Origin: Shinella sp. PSBB067
GTDB lineage: Bacteria; Pseudomonadota; Alphaproteobacteria; Rhizobiales; Rhizobiaceae
Direction of reading: 5' to 3'
Assembly: GCF_016839145.1 (NCBI RefSeq)
Contig: NZ_CP069303.1
Span: 2,108,001-2,172,000, forward strand
Length of the DNA stretch: 64,000 nucleotides
A model generated the notes under the pieces. It was not told the origin of the DNA, did not search any database, and was given only the letters and a program-made list of their open reading frames with translations. The position numbers were made by a program, and so were the translations under genes. This document shows positions 19,031 through 27,991 of the stretch, one piece after another (position 1 is the stretch's first letter; the number at the start of each line of letters is the position of its first letter).

Positions 19031-19294
19031 TCACATCCTGGTTTCGAGGCGAGCCATCGCGGCCTTCACGATCGCGCGAATCTCGTCATCCGCGATCTGC
19101 TGGGCCGCAAAGGCGGCATCGGGCTCGACGCCCGGATCCTCCTCGTGGTCGATGACCGTTTCGTTGTCGCGCGCCATGGCGATAAGCGCCTCGCGCGCCT
19201 CGGGAATGGCGGCCACCACCGAAAGAAGTTCGACCAGCAGACGCCGGTGCGCGTTGATCCTGCCTTCCAGATGAGCCGCATTTTGCAAAGTCAT
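19031..19294 (-). CDS. small acidic protein of unknown function
   Basis: 87 residues, helical and acidic ([18 protein letters not shown], then [11 protein letters not shown]). The start at 19294 was chosen for GGGAGG just upstream; the frame stays open to 19417 but with a Pro-rich stretch unlike the rest. First gene of a three-gene operon with a CsbD-like protein and an SDR oxidoreductase. Function not recognised. Confidence 0.65.
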   Translation of the reverse strand: MTLQNAAHLEGRINAHRRLLVELLSVVAAIPEAREALIAMARDNETVIDHEEDPGVEPDAAFAAQQIADDEIRAIVKAAMARLETRM

Positions 19295-19520
19295 GCCCGC
19301 CTCCCGCGATAGAGCGCTAACGGCAGCACCGGAGGATTGTTCCGGCGTCTGTGGGGCACGGCTGGCATGCGGCGAAAAAACTGGCCTTGGCGGCGCGCAA
19401 TCTGCTATAAGAGCCATTCAAACGCTTCCGACGGTTCCGGGGATTTTTCTCCGGAGACCGTTTTCTTTTGCGTTCGTGCAGGCGGGAGCCTGGGCGACGC
19501 GGTCTGAAGGACGGGATAAA

Positions 19521-19997
19521 ATGGTTGAAAAGGTACCGATGACCCAGGACGGTTTCGTCAAGCTGCAGGAAGAACTGCGCTGGCGCCAGCAGGAGGAACG
19601 TCCGCGAATCATCGAGGCGATCGCCGAGGCACGCGCCCATGGCGACCTGTCGGAAAACGCCGAGTACCACGCCGCCAAGGAAGCCCAGAGCCACAACGAA
19701 GGCCGCATCACCGAGCTGGAAGACTTCGTCGCCCGCGCCGAGGTCATCGACCTCACCAAGATGTCCGGCTCCAAGATCAAGTTCGGCGCCCGCGTGAAGC
19801 TCGTCGACGAGGACACCGAGGAAGAGAAGGTCTACCAGATCGTCGGCGACCAGGAGGCCGACGTGAAGCAGGGCCGCATCTCGATCTCCTCCCCCATCGC
19901 CCGCGCCCTCATCGGCAAGGAAGTCGGCGACTCGATCGAAGTCAACGCCCCCGGCGGCTCCAAGGCCTACGAGATTCTGGCGGTAAGCTGGGGTTGA
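19521..19997 (+). CDS. greA: transcription elongation factor GreA
   Basis: 158 residues, the standard length. The N-terminal coiled coil (about 8-75) contains [20 protein letters not shown] and [12 protein letters not shown], with acidic residues at the tip that support cleavage of backtracked RNA in the RNA polymerase secondary channel; the C-terminal FKBP-like domain carries [14 protein letters not shown] -10-like CTATAA lies at 19405-19410. Adjacent to lpsB, as in Sinorhizobium. Confidence 0.96.
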   Translation: MVEKVPMTQDGFVKLQEELRWRQQEERPRIIEAIAEARAHGDLSENAEYHAAKEAQSHNEGRITELEDFVARAEVIDLTKMSGSKIKFGARVKLVDEDTEEEKVYQIVGDQEADVKQGRISISSPIARALIGKEVGDSIEVNAPGGSKAYEILAVSWG

Positions 19998-20007
19998 TGG
20001 TCGGTCC

Positions 20008-21075
20008 ATGCCGAACAGACCGGATATTCGCGACGTCGAGGTCATCGCGCCCAATTTCAAGCGCCGCCTGTCCGGCGTGACCTCGACGATCATCCAGCTT
20101 GTTCCCGTCCAGAACAAGCTGGGCCAGAAGGTGGCAACGCTCGGCCCAGGCCTCCCGGATACGCTGCCCAAGCTGCGCTGGCGCGATCTCCTGTCCCTGT
20201 GGACCCCGCCGCCCGGCCGCAAGGCCCGGATCTGGCATGCGCGGCGCAACGTCGAAATGCTGGCCGGACTCGTGATGCGCGACCTGCTGCGCATGAAGCT
20301 GAAGCTGGTCTTCACTTCCGCCTCGCAGCGCCGCCATACGGGCTGGACGAAGTTCCTGATCTCACGCATGGACGCGGTCATTGCCACGAGCGCGAAGACC
20401 GCCTCCTATCTCGAGGTGCCCTGCACCGTCATCATGCACGGCATCGACACCGAGCGCTTCTCGCCGCCTGCCGACAAGGCCGCCGCCAAAGCTGCGCTCG
20501 GTCTCGACCCCGCCCAGAAATACGTCGGCTGCTTCGGCCGCATCCGCCATCAGAAGGGAACGGACCTCTTCGTCGACGCAATGATCGCCCTCTTGCCGGA
20601 ACGCCCGGACTGGTCAGCCATCATAGCGGGCCGCGCTACGGCCCAGCATGTGGAGTTCGAAACAGAATTGAAGGAAAAGGTGCGCGCCGCGGGCCTGGAC
20701 AAACGAATTCTTTTCGTCGGCGAGCACACCAACATCCACGAATGGTACCGCCCCCTCGACCTCTTCGTCGCCCCCCAGCGCTGGGAAGGCTTCGGCCTGA
20801 CGCCGCTGGAGGCAATGGCGACGGGCGTACCGGTTGTGGCGACGGATGTGGGGGCGTTCAGCGAGTTGATCGTGACGGGAGAAGGGGAAACCGGCCTTCT
20901 CATCCCCGCCGACAGCCTCAGTTCCATAGCGCAAGCCGCGGCAAGCCTAATGAATGACACTGCCCGGCGCAACGCCGTCGGCTCGCAAGGGCGCCGGCAT
21001 ATTGCATCCCGCTTCACCATTGAAAACGAGGCGCGGCACGTTGCTGCGGTGTACCGGCGGACGCTTGAGGCCTAA
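20008..21075 (+). CDS. lpsB: LPS core glycosyltransferase LpsB (GT4)
   Basis: 355 residues, GT-B fold, family 4. Acceptor half starts VEVIAPNFKRRLSGVTSTI; the donor half has the E-x7-E type motif EGFGLTPLEAMATGVPVV. This matches rhizobial LpsB, which adds a mannose-type sugar to the inner LPS core at the cytoplasmic face of the inner membrane. It starts 11 bases after greA, as in S. meliloti, so co-transcription is likely. Required for a complete core in related species; here that is inferred. Confidence 0.9.
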   Translation: MPNRPDIRDVEVIAPNFKRRLSGVTSTIIQLVPVQNKLGQKVATLGPGLPDTLPKLRWRDLLSLWTPPPGRKARIWHARRNVEMLAGLVMRDLLRMKLKLVFTSASQRRHTGWTKFLISRMDAVIATSAKTASYLEVPCTVIMHGIDTERFSPPADKAAAKAALGLDPAQKYVGCFGRIRHQKGTDLFVDAMIALLPERPDWSAIIAGRATAQHVEFETELKEKVRAAGLDKRILFVGEHTNIHEWYRPLDLFVAPQRWEGFGLTPLEAMATGVPVVATDVGAFSELIVTGEGETGLLIPADSLSSIAQAAASLMNDTARRNAVGSQGRRHIASRFTIENEARHVAAVYRRTLEA

Positions 21076-21077
21076 GA

Positions 21078-21887
21078 TCAGCGGCCCACGTAGTCGTCGT
21101 GGTTCGGACGCGCACGAAGCGCTGCGCGCTGCGCGATTTTCGCCTGCGTCAGGAAAGCATATATAAACCCCGTCATCGCTTCGATGAAGCCGGGCACGCC
21201 GCACCGCCACAGGCCATTCCTGAAATACAGCCGCAGAAAATAGATGATCGGCGAAAAGATCAGTTTCGACAAGCTGGGTCGGCGGCCTTCCGCGATCTGT
21301 TGATCCGCCTTCAGCGTCGAATACTTGTTTTCCTTAAGAATTTGCTCATCAATGATCAACGGGCGAAAATGCAGCAGACTGCCCGTCGTCACGCTCTTCA
21401 CCTCGCCGTTCGCCGCGATCCCTTCATGAACCTGCTGACGCAGGTCATAGGCGCCCCGGCCACGACGAATGAGCCGGAGGTTCTTCCGCTCCCGAACATT
21501 TTCGGACGTGTATCCATATCCCACGAGGTAAGGCCGGCGTGCAACGCGCCATCCCACGACCTCATCCGGCGCGTCAAGCAACTCCGGCAAAAGTCTCCGC
21601 AACGCTTTATCCAGCCGCTCGTCGGAATCTATGTTGAGGCACCAGTCCTGCGTGCATTGTTCAAGCGCAAATTGCTTCTGCCCCGCATAACCGCGCCATG
21701 TTTCCCGAAACAGTCGCAACGGCCACCCTTTGTCGATGTAGGACTGGATGAGCGCGAGCGTACCGTCGGTGGACCCGGAGTCCACGATGACGATTTCCGC
21801 AAAGCCCTCAAGACTTTCGATACAGTGACCGAGGTAATGTTCCTCGTTCTGGCAGATGATGAAGGCCGAAATGGACAGATAGGACAT
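21078..21887 (-). CDS. LPS glycosyltransferase family 2 (WaaE/KdtX-like)
   Basis: 269 residues, GT-A fold. ISAFIICQNEEHYLGHCIESL, then VIVDSGSTDGT and the divalent metal site DSDERL; the C-terminal part has one or two hydrophobic segments. This is the WaaE/KdtX/LpsC-like branch that acts on the LPS core. It is convergent with lpsB (2 bases between stops) and divergent from a GT25 gene. It lies in the lower-GC part of the locus. Confidence 0.88.
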   Translation of the reverse strand: MSYLSISAFIICQNEEHYLGHCIESLEGFAEIVIVDSGSTDGTLALIQSYIDKGWPLRLFRETWRGYAGQKQFALEQCTQDWCLNIDSDERLDKALRRLLPELLDAPDEVVGWRVARRPYLVGYGYTSENVRERKNLRLIRRGRGAYDLRQQVHEGIAANGEVKSVTTGSLLHFRPLIIDEQILKENKYSTLKADQQIAEGRRPSLSKLIFSPIIYFLRLYFRNGLWRCGVPGFIEAMTGFIYAFLTQAKIAQRAALRARPNHDDYVGR

Positions 21888-21974
21888 TTGACTTTCGGTT
21901 CCTTAGCTTTCAAACACGTTCTGGCTTGACCCATAGAACAAGGGTCGTGTTTCGAATAGGGCAAGAGTACAAAC

Positions 21975-22811
21975 TTGAAGATCCTCCTTATCAACCTCGA
22001 AAGAAATCCGGAACGCCTCTCGCGGATGTCCACCCTGCTTTCGGACATGCAGCTTCCATTCGAGCGAATCGACGCGGTAGACGGCAAATGTCTATCAACG
22101 CAGGAACAGGCCCGCTGGTCGCAGAGCCAAGCCGACGGCAGCCCTTTTCTCTCTCCGAGCGAAGTGGGCTGCTATCTCAGTCATCGCATCGCCTGGGCAA
22201 AAATTGCCGGCCTGGAAAGCGACTTCGGCCTAGTGCTTGAAGACGACCTGCACTTCGCCGAAGGATGTGCGGGATTCTTCAGCACGAATGACTGGATTCC
22301 CGACGATGCCGACGTCGTGAAAGTGGAAACCGTTTTCTGGAAAACCTTGATCGGCAGAAGCCACAGGGATATAGGAAACGGATATTCTGTAACCCGGCTT
22401 CATGGCCAGCACTTCGGCATGGCAGGTTATATACTTTCGCCGGGCTGCGCCCGTACATTGCTGAATCTTGGCGCTCTGGACCGCGCAATCGATCAGATAT
22501 TCTTCGACCCTGCCTCCGGCCTGTTCCATGACCTTACTCTTTATCAAGCCATGCCGGCCTTCTGTGTGCAAGATCAGTTCATCGCGCAAAATCACCTAGG
22601 AATACCCACGAACATCGAGCGGGGGTGGGACCTAAAGAGCCGGCGCAGGGCACTGGCTCAGAAAGTCGGAAGGGAACTGTCCCGACCGCTTTCTCAGCTA
22701 CGCGACATTATCGTCGGGCGGCTTTTGTCCCCTTTCACCCGGAAGAAGCTGACGAAAATCGGGTTCAGGCCATATCTTCCACCAGTTCAACCATCATCAG
22801 TAGATCGTTGA
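21975..22811 (+). CDS. glycosyltransferase family 25 (LPS)
   Basis: 278 residues. KILLINLERNPERLSRM at the N-terminus, FLSPSEVGCYLSHRIAW and the metal-binding LVLEDDLHF are typical of GT25 LOS/LPS transferases. The start appears to be TTG at 21975, chosen because family members begin M(K/R)ILLINL and no ATG lies nearby. Its last 47 bases overlap the 3' end of the convergent GT8 gene. Codon use is less GC-biased than in flanking genes. The sugar and acceptor are unknown. Confidence 0.85.
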   Translation: MKILLINLERNPERLSRMSTLLSDMQLPFERIDAVDGKCLSTQEQARWSQSQADGSPFLSPSEVGCYLSHRIAWAKIAGLESDFGLVLEDDLHFAEGCAGFFSTNDWIPDDADVVKVETVFWKTLIGRSHRDIGNGYSVTRLHGQHFGMAGYILSPGCARTLLNLGALDRAIDQIFFDPASGLFHDLTLYQAMPAFCVQDQFIAQNHLGIPTNIERGWDLKSRRRALAQKVGRELSRPLSQLRDIIVGRLLSPFTRKKLTKIGFRPYLPPVQPSSVDR

Positions 22812-23883
22812 ACTGCCCACCAGCAGGTAAGCGCAGCGTCTTGCCATCGAAGACCGCCTCTCGGAACGAAGACGGAATCTCATATTCGCGGCGATCGGCA
22901 AAACCACCTCTGGCTTTCACATCGGCGAGATAGGCGATCAGATTTTCCCGCCTAAGCGCAACCTCGCCACGAAGCTTCCTCTCCTTGGACGGCCGATAGC
23001 CAAGTCCGGAAATATGCCGCCTGAAGTCATACTTCAGGCGTGACAGGACATTGATTTTCTTGGGCGACAGGAGCCCATTCATATCGACCCCGGCGCGACG
23101 GGCGGCTTTCGAGAGATATTGGTATCCCCAGTTGTCCAGATCATCGACCCCCTCGCGGAAACGCCCCATCCATGGCTTGTCCGGCTTGCTGAAATGTAAA
23201 AAAATCGGAGGAAACGCATCGTCTATACCGACGCTGAAAAGACAGGCCTGAAAATTCCATGACGGACTGAGGCCGCTCCAGCGCTCCTGGAAAACGGCAT
23301 TCAGAAAATCCTGATCGAACATCCTCATGCCATTCGCATGGGCGGCAACATAATCTTGCAACAATGCTGCGAAATCGAGTTCCAGCCAAGCGGCCACGTC
23401 GATAACCAGCACACCGGAATTTAAATATTGGGGCGCATGAACGCCGATGGAGGCCAGCCACTCAGTTCTGCTCATCTCCGGAAGCGGAGAATCATGCGTG
23501 ACTTCAAAGTCGTGCGTCGCAGCCAACCCGTGCGGAAGTGGCAGCGACCATATTCTATCGTCTCGTCGGATGGGAAGCAGATCCGCGTCCAGATAGATAA
23601 CCCGCTCGTATTGCTTCAAAAAGCGGGGCGCAAATATCCGCAGATAAACGATCCTTGGCCATTTCTCGCTCGACGGCACGCCGTCGGGCAGCAAGCAGGA
23701 CAGTTCGTTTTCATGATAGTATACGCCAGGCACAGCGGCCCGTCGCTTCGCGGAGGTTGCGCCGCCCTCAACAAAGATGTGCACATCCAGTCGCCAAGTG
23801 CGCACAAGATGACATGCCAGAGCGAATGCGACTGGCTCAAGCCGTTCATCGACGACATAATAGAATGCGTGTTGGGAGCTCAT
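22765..23883 (-). CDS. glycosyltransferase family 8
   Basis: 372 residues. The GT8 signature VIYLDADLLPI carries the DxD metal site; a later PSWNFQACLF and ILHFSKPDKPW match the family's acceptor-side motifs. The start at 23883 overlaps the stop of the upstream FkbM gene (ATGA), showing translational coupling. The 3' end overlaps the convergent GT25 gene by 47 bases. Probably transfers a hexose to the LPS core, by analogy with lpsCDE operons. Lower GC than neighbours. Confidence 0.85.
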   Translation of the reverse strand: MSSQHAFYYVVDERLEPVAFALACHLVRTWRLDVHIFVEGGATSAKRRAAVPGVYYHENELSCLLPDGVPSSEKWPRIVYLRIFAPRFLKQYERVIYLDADLLPIRRDDRIWSLPLPHGLAATHDFEVTHDSPLPEMSRTEWLASIGVHAPQYLNSGVLVIDVAAWLELDFAALLQDYVAAHANGMRMFDQDFLNAVFQERWSGLSPSWNFQACLFSVGIDDAFPPIFLHFSKPDKPWMGRFREGVDDLDNWGYQYLSKAARRAGVDMNGLLSPKKINVLSRLKYDFRRHISGLGYRPSKERKLRGEVALRRENLIAYLADVKARGGFADRREYEIPSSFREAVFDGKTLRLPAGGQFNDLLMMVELVEDMA

Positions 23884-24683
23884 TTCGGTACCGCATACAG
23901 CCATTGCATTTCCCCGCCGCGAAACTCGTCCAGCAACAGCGGAGCAATCGGGCCATGGACGCCAGCCAGTTCCGGATACATCTTCACGTCGCGCGCAGTC
24001 TGATCGACGATCTTCATCGTATGCGTATCCGCGAAATAATCGATCAGGATATTGCTCACGTTTGGCACGAACAGATCGTGCAACTCTATGATAAAGCTGG
24101 AAACGGCCGAAACGCCGCGCGGCATTTCCACCACGTATTGCTCAAAACCTTCGCAGTCGAGTATGAAAAGCGGCTTGACCGGAGCAACGTCTGCGATGCC
24201 CGCCAGCGGATTTGCGTAATCGAACCTATCGAGCCTAGTAATCTCCACTTCGTTCAAACGCGCGCAATGGTCGAGCGACTTGAATGACTTGACATCGATA
24301 TCGTAGGTATATACCCGCGCTTCGGGAAGCCGGCGCTTCATACCGATCGCATAATACCCCTCCGAAGCGCCGATATTAACGATAATGCTAGGCTTGCGCG
24401 CCACTTCCTCCTCAAGGGCAAAAAAAATCTCGGCCTCATATGACCCCACGATTTTAGCCAGAACGTCATAATCGCTCCAAGCGCCCTCTTCCGGTAACCA
24501 CAGTCCTTCGAAAGGACCTCTGGCAACCCGGTATCCCGTCTTTTTCAAGATATCCCGAACCAGCAGCCGCTTGTAAGCTAGTGCGGCATCAAGAAAATTC
24601 TTTTCGTATGAACTAGTTCGCAGGCGGTAGACGCCCAAACCCAAGGGCCGAAGAATCGTTTCGATAATTGCTTTCTTGCCCAA
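23880..24683 (-). CDS. FkbM family methyltransferase
   Basis: 267 residues. The SAM-binding core IVNIGASEGYYAIG (about residues 100-115) and the downstream LFILDCEGFE are typical of FkbM-like O-methyltransferases, which often decorate polysaccharides. Translationally coupled to the following GT8 gene, and 166 bases downstream of an lrp gene on the same strand, similar to the lrp-lpsCDE arrangement in Sinorhizobium. The substrate is probably an LPS sugar, inferred. Confidence 0.82.
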   Translation of the reverse strand: MGKKAIIETILRPLGLGVYRLRTSSYEKNFLDAALAYKRLLVRDILKKTGYRVARGPFEGLWLPEEGAWSDYDVLAKIVGSYEAEIFFALEEEVARKPSIIVNIGASEGYYAIGMKRRLPEARVYTYDIDVKSFKSLDHCARLNEVEITRLDRFDYANPLAGIADVAPVKPLFILDCEGFEQYVVEMPRGVSAVSSFIIELHDLFVPNVSNILIDYFADTHTMKIVDQTARDVKMYPELAGVHGPIAPLLLDEFRGGEMQWLYAVPK

Positions 24684-24848
24684 CTATATCTCCATATTAT
24701 GCTTCGCCTACCGAGCACCACAAATCCGACTTGCGACGATCATGAACATCAAAGTGCGAAAAACTGGTCCCACACTTGGCCCATTTACTCCAACGCACAA
24801 AGAAGTATCGCCGATAAATAAGTCCATACGGCAGATTGCGGACGATTT

Positions 24849-25316
24849 CTAGATCTCCACCAGCCCCACCTTCTTCACCTGCCGGATCGTCAGCATCGTC
24901 CGCACGGTATCCACCTGCGGGTTTGCGGTCAGTTCCTCGATGACGAAATCCTGGAAGCGGGTGAGGTTTTCGGCGATGCAGTGGAGGAGGAAATCGCTGT
25001 CGCCGGAGACCATCCAGGCCTGGCGGACCATCGGCCACTCGCCGGTCGCGGCGGCGAACGCCTTGAGGTTGGCTTCGGACTGGTGCTTGAGGCCGACCAT
25101 GCAGAAGGCGACGAGGTCGTAGCCGAGGGCGGGCGCGTTCAGCATTGCCGTGTAGCCCTCGATGATGCCGGCCTCCTCCAGCTTTCGCACGCGGCGAAGG
25201 CACGGCGGGGCGGAAATGCCGGCGCGCGCGGCCAGCTCCACATTGGTCATCCGGCCATCGGCCTGGAGCTCCTTCAGGATGCGGATGTCGATGGCGTCTA
25301 GTTCTGCACGGAACAT
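24849..25316 (-). CDS. lrp: Lrp/AsnC family regulator
   Basis: 155 residues. N-terminal HTH (LDAIDIRILKELQADGRMTN, then RAGISAPPCLRRVRKLEE) and a C-terminal RAM ligand-binding domain. It is divergent from trxB, with 250 bases between starts, in the position of the Sinorhizobium lrp3 gene, whose operon is activated by LsrB. Likely regulates or co-transcribes with the downstream LPS genes. Confidence 0.9.
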   Translation of the reverse strand: MFRAELDAIDIRILKELQADGRMTNVELAARAGISAPPCLRRVRKLEEAGIIEGYTAMLNAPALGYDLVAFCMVGLKHQSEANLKAFAAATGEWPMVRQAWMVSGDSDFLLHCIAENLTRFQDFVIEELTANPQVDTVRTMLTIRQVKKVGLVEI

Positions 25317-25448
25317 GGGGCTTTTCGGAACCTTTCGGGATGGCGACCGGAAGTGACCCGAATCGCCGCATCAGCGCAACATTGTTACCGCAAGCGGCAC
25401 AAATATGTCACGCGGCTTCGCTAGTCTGTTGGCAAAGCGCCGCACGCA

Positions 25449-25477
25449 CTTGAAACTGTCCGCGCTCCCCTCATAAA
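25449..25477 (+). promoter_or_regulatory. trxB: trxB promoter, CTTGAA-N17-CATAAA
   Basis: CTTGAA at 25449-25454 and CATAAA at 25472-25477 with a 17-base spacer match the rhizobial housekeeping promoter. It lies 90 bases before the trxB ATG, in the interval shared with the divergent lrp gene. Confidence 0.55.
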
Positions 25478-25566
25478 TGGGCATCGAACGAAGACACGCC
25501 GGCCCGTGCCCTGCGCGCGACCCGCGCGGGCGGGCCGATTGGGGCAAGGCCCCGGAAGGAACGACC

Positions 25567-26556
25567 ATGTCCGGCCAGTCCAGTAACAGCAGGCACGTCA
25601 AGGTGCTGATCATCGGCTCCGGCCCCGCCGGCTACACCGCCGCCATCTACACCGCCCGCGCGATGCTGGAGCCCGTGCTGATCGCCGGCATGGAACAGGG
25701 CGGCCAGCTCATGATCACCACCGACGTGGAGAACTACCCGGGCTATGCCGACCCGGTGCAGGGCCCGTGGATGATGGAGCAGATGCTCAAGCAGGCAGAG
25801 CATGTCGGCGCCGAGATCGTCAACGACCTCGTCACGAACGTCGACCTCGACGTGCGCCCCTTCCGCATCTCCACCGACAGCGGTACCGCATGGACCGCCG
25901 ACGCGCTGATCATCGCCACCGGTGCAAAGGCCAAGTGGCTCGGCATCGACACCGAGCATAAGTTCATGGGCTTCGGCGTTTCGGCCTGCGCCACCTGCGA
26001 CGGCTTCTTCTACCGGGGCAAGGATGTCATCGTTGTCGGCGGCGGCAATTCGGCCGTCGAGGAAGCGCTCTATCTTTCGAACCTCGCCAAGTCCGTGACG
26101 GTCGTGCACCGCCGCGATTCGTTCCGCGCCGAACGGATCCTCCAGGAGCGCCTGTTCGCCAAGGAGAACGTCAGGGTCGTCTGGGACCACGAGGTCGTCG
26201 AATATCTCGGCGCCGGGGCAAAGCCGCCGATGCCGGCCTCCGTCAACGGCGTGAAGCTGCGCAACGTGAAGACCGGCGAGACGCGCGACATGGAAACGGA
26301 CGGCGTCTTCGTCGCGATCGGCCATGCGCCGGCAGTGGAGCTCTTCAAGGGCAAGCTGCGCCACAAGCCGAACGGCTACCTCTGGACGGCACCCGATTCC
26401 ACCGCGACGGACGTGCCGGGCGTCTTTGCCGCAGGCGACGTCACGGACGACATCTACCGTCAGGCCGTAACGGCCGCCGGCATGGGCTGCATGGCGGCCC
26501 TCGAAACCGAAAAATACCTTGCAGGTCATATGCCTGTCGCAATTGCGGCCGAGTAG
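25567..26556 (+). CDS. trxB: thioredoxin-disulfide reductase
   Basis: 329 residues. FAD-binding GSGPAG (17-22), redox-active C141-A-T-C144 in the CATCDGFF motif, and NADPH-binding GGGNSA (158-163). It passes electrons from NADPH to thioredoxin in the cytosol. The start at 25567 has GGAAGGA upstream; an earlier in-frame ATG at 25477 lies on the -10 element. Followed 116 bases later by lsrB, the usual rhizobial order. Confidence 0.95.
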   Translation: MSGQSSNSRHVKVLIIGSGPAGYTAAIYTARAMLEPVLIAGMEQGGQLMITTDVENYPGYADPVQGPWMMEQMLKQAEHVGAEIVNDLVTNVDLDVRPFRISTDSGTAWTADALIIATGAKAKWLGIDTEHKFMGFGVSACATCDGFFYRGKDVIVVGGGNSAVEEALYLSNLAKSVTVVHRRDSFRAERILQERLFAKENVRVVWDHEVVEYLGAGAKPPMPASVNGVKLRNVKTGETRDMETDGVFVAIGHAPAVELFKGKLRHKPNGYLWTAPDSTATDVPGVFAAGDVTDDIYRQAVTAAGMGCMAALETEKYLAGHMPVAIAAE

Positions 26557-26672
26557 AAGCCGCCAACGAAGGGAGGCGGATTCGGGTCCGACCTGCCGAG
26601 TGGGAACAGTGGAAATCAGCGACCGGGCGGGAAGCGTGACGCTCCCCGCCTCACAGACATATGGGGGATAGA

Positions 26673-27569
26673 ATGCCGCTCGATTGGGACAAGCTGCGGA
26701 TTTTTCACGCCGCGGCCGAGGCCGGCTCGTTCACGCACGCCGCAGACAAGCTGCACCTTTCTCAATCGGCCATCAGCCGCCAGGTGAGCGCGCTGGAACA
26801 GGATGTCGGCATCAAGCTCTTCCACCGCCATGCCCGCGGCCTGATCCTTACCGAGCAGGGCGAAATCCTCTACCGCGCCGCGCACGACGTGCTGATGAAG
26901 CTCGAAAGCGTGCGCGTCCAGCTCACGGAAAACACCGAGAAGCCGAGCGGCAAGCTGCGCATCACCACCACGGTCGGCCTCGGCCAGGGCTGGCTGACGG
27001 ACAAGGTGCAGGAATTCCTCGCGCTTTACCCGGACATGCAGGTGCAGCTCATCCTCGACAACGAGGAGCTGGACGTGAACATGCGCCATGCGGACTGCGC
27101 CATCCGCCTGCGCGAACCGCAGCAGTCGGACCTCATCCAGCGCCGGCTCTTCACCGTGCACATGCACATCTACGCCGCCCCCTCCTACATCAACCGCTAC
27201 GGCGAGCCGCAGTCGATCGACGATCTCGACAATCACAAGATCATCACCTTCGGCGAGCCCGCGCCGAGCTACCTCCTGGACGTCAACTGGCTGGAGGTCG
27301 CCGGCCGCGATTCCGACAATCCCCGTCCCTCCGTCCTGCAGATCAACAGCCAGACCTCGATCAAGCGCGCCTGCCTGCTCGGCATCGGCATCGCGATGCT
27401 GCCGGATTATATTGTCGGCCGCGACCCGGGACTGATCCAGCTCCCCGTCAGCGCCGACATCCCCTCCTTCGATACCTATTTCTGCTACCCGAGCGAGATG
27501 AAGAACTCGGCCAAGCTCAAGGTTTTCAGGGATTTCATCGTCGCCAAGGCGCGCAACTGGAACTTCTGA
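26673..27569 (+). CDS. lsrB: LysR regulator LsrB/VtlR
   Basis: 298 residues starting MPLDWDKLRIFHAAAEAGSF, with recognition helix LSQSAISRQVSALEQ, the conserved start of the LsrB (Sinorhizobium) / VtlR (Agrobacterium, Brucella) group. Known roles there are control of LPS genes, redox defence and activation of AbcR sRNAs. The start at 26673 has GGGGG about 5 bases upstream; ATG at 26661 is the alternative. The two AbcR-type RNAs begin about 90 and 310 bases after its stop. Confidence 0.88.
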   Translation: MPLDWDKLRIFHAAAEAGSFTHAADKLHLSQSAISRQVSALEQDVGIKLFHRHARGLILTEQGEILYRAAHDVLMKLESVRVQLTENTEKPSGKLRITTTVGLGQGWLTDKVQEFLALYPDMQVQLILDNEELDVNMRHADCAIRLREPQQSDLIQRRLFTVHMHIYAAPSYINRYGEPQSIDDLDNHKIITFGEPAPSYLLDVNWLEVAGRDSDNPRPSVLQINSQTSIKRACLLGIGIAMLPDYIVGRDPGLIQLPVSADIPSFDTYFCYPSEMKNSAKLKVFRDFIVAKARNWNF

Positions 27570-27608
27570 ACAGGGCCGATTTCCAAGGCCTGCGCCTCGT
27601 GCATGGCT

Positions 27609-27638
27609 GGCATGCACATTAAATGATTGATGTATGCC
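27609..27638. promoter_or_regulatory. candidate LsrB/VtlR dyad
   Basis: GGCATGCA (27609-27616) and TGTATGCC (27631-27638) form an inverted repeat with one mismatch, overlapping the -35 region of the first AbcR RNA. The position suits a LysR activator, and the gene for one ends 40 bases upstream. Confidence 0.5.
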
Positions 27639-27654
27639 CAAAAAACCACCATAT
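27626..27654 (+). promoter_or_regulatory. promoter of first AbcR RNA
   Basis: ATTGAT-N17-CCATAT: the -10 equals that of the second RNA but the -35 is weaker, as expected if an activator bound at the overlapping dyad is needed. Predicted start near 27661. Confidence 0.5.
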
Positions 27655-27660
27655 CGCGCC

Positions 27661-27782
27661 CAGCTGATGCATTTTGGTGGCTTTTTCCTCCCAGTGCCAC
27701 CGCAGCAGCTGTTCCCCTCTGGAGGTTTTATTACCTTCAAAACTACAAAGGGCCCAAGTTGATCTTGCGGCCCTCTTTTTTT
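27661..27782 (+). ncRNA. abcR: AbcR-type sRNA (alpha-r15), copy 1
   Basis: About 122 nt. Carries the anti-Shine-Dalgarno motif CTCCCAGTGCC (27688-27698), the block GCTGTTCCCCTCTGGAGG (27708-27725) and an intrinsic terminator GGGCC/GGCCC (27750-27773) with a T-run. AbcR RNAs base-pair, usually with Hfq, near the ribosome sites of many ABC transporter mRNAs. The second copy lies about 215 bases downstream. The 5' end is set from the promoter and the spacing seen in copy 2. Confidence 0.85.
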
Positions 27783-27841
27783 GCCTTCCGTTAACCAAGA
27801 TGGAATTTTCAACATTCCTGCAAAACTTGGCACGCGCTTCT

Positions 27842-27870
27842 CTTGAAGAACAGCGCCCCCTCCCCCATAT
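27842..27870 (+). promoter_or_regulatory. promoter of second AbcR RNA
   Basis: CTTGAA-N17-CCATAT is close to the rhizobial sigma-70 consensus and predicts a start at about 27877. No dyad like the one at copy 1 is seen here. Confidence 0.6.
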
Positions 27871-27876
27871 CTAGAA

Positions 27877-27991
27877 CAGCCGACGCACTTGCGGTCTTCT
27901 CCTCCCAGTGCCGCGCGTTGGCTGTTCCCCTCTGGAGGTTTTGAACCTTCAACCTTGCAGGGCCCGGGCTTCGCTCGTGGCCCTTTTTTTT
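27877..27991 (+). ncRNA. abcR: AbcR-type sRNA (alpha-r15), copy 2
   Basis: About 115 nt. Shares with copy 1 the CTCCCAGTGCC motif (27902-27912), the GCTGTTCCCCTCTGGAGG block (27921-27938) and a terminator GGGCC/GGCCC (27960-27983) with eight T. The regions between differ, so targets may differ. Tandem AbcR1/AbcR2 copies are known in Rhizobiaceae; I cannot say which copy is which. Confidence 0.87.

Noticed and set aside
24697..25371. 224-codon minus-strand frame overlapping lrp
   Set aside because: Out of frame with the clear Lrp product; only its tail (24697-24848) is unexplained, and that stretch has no start or ribosome site of its own.
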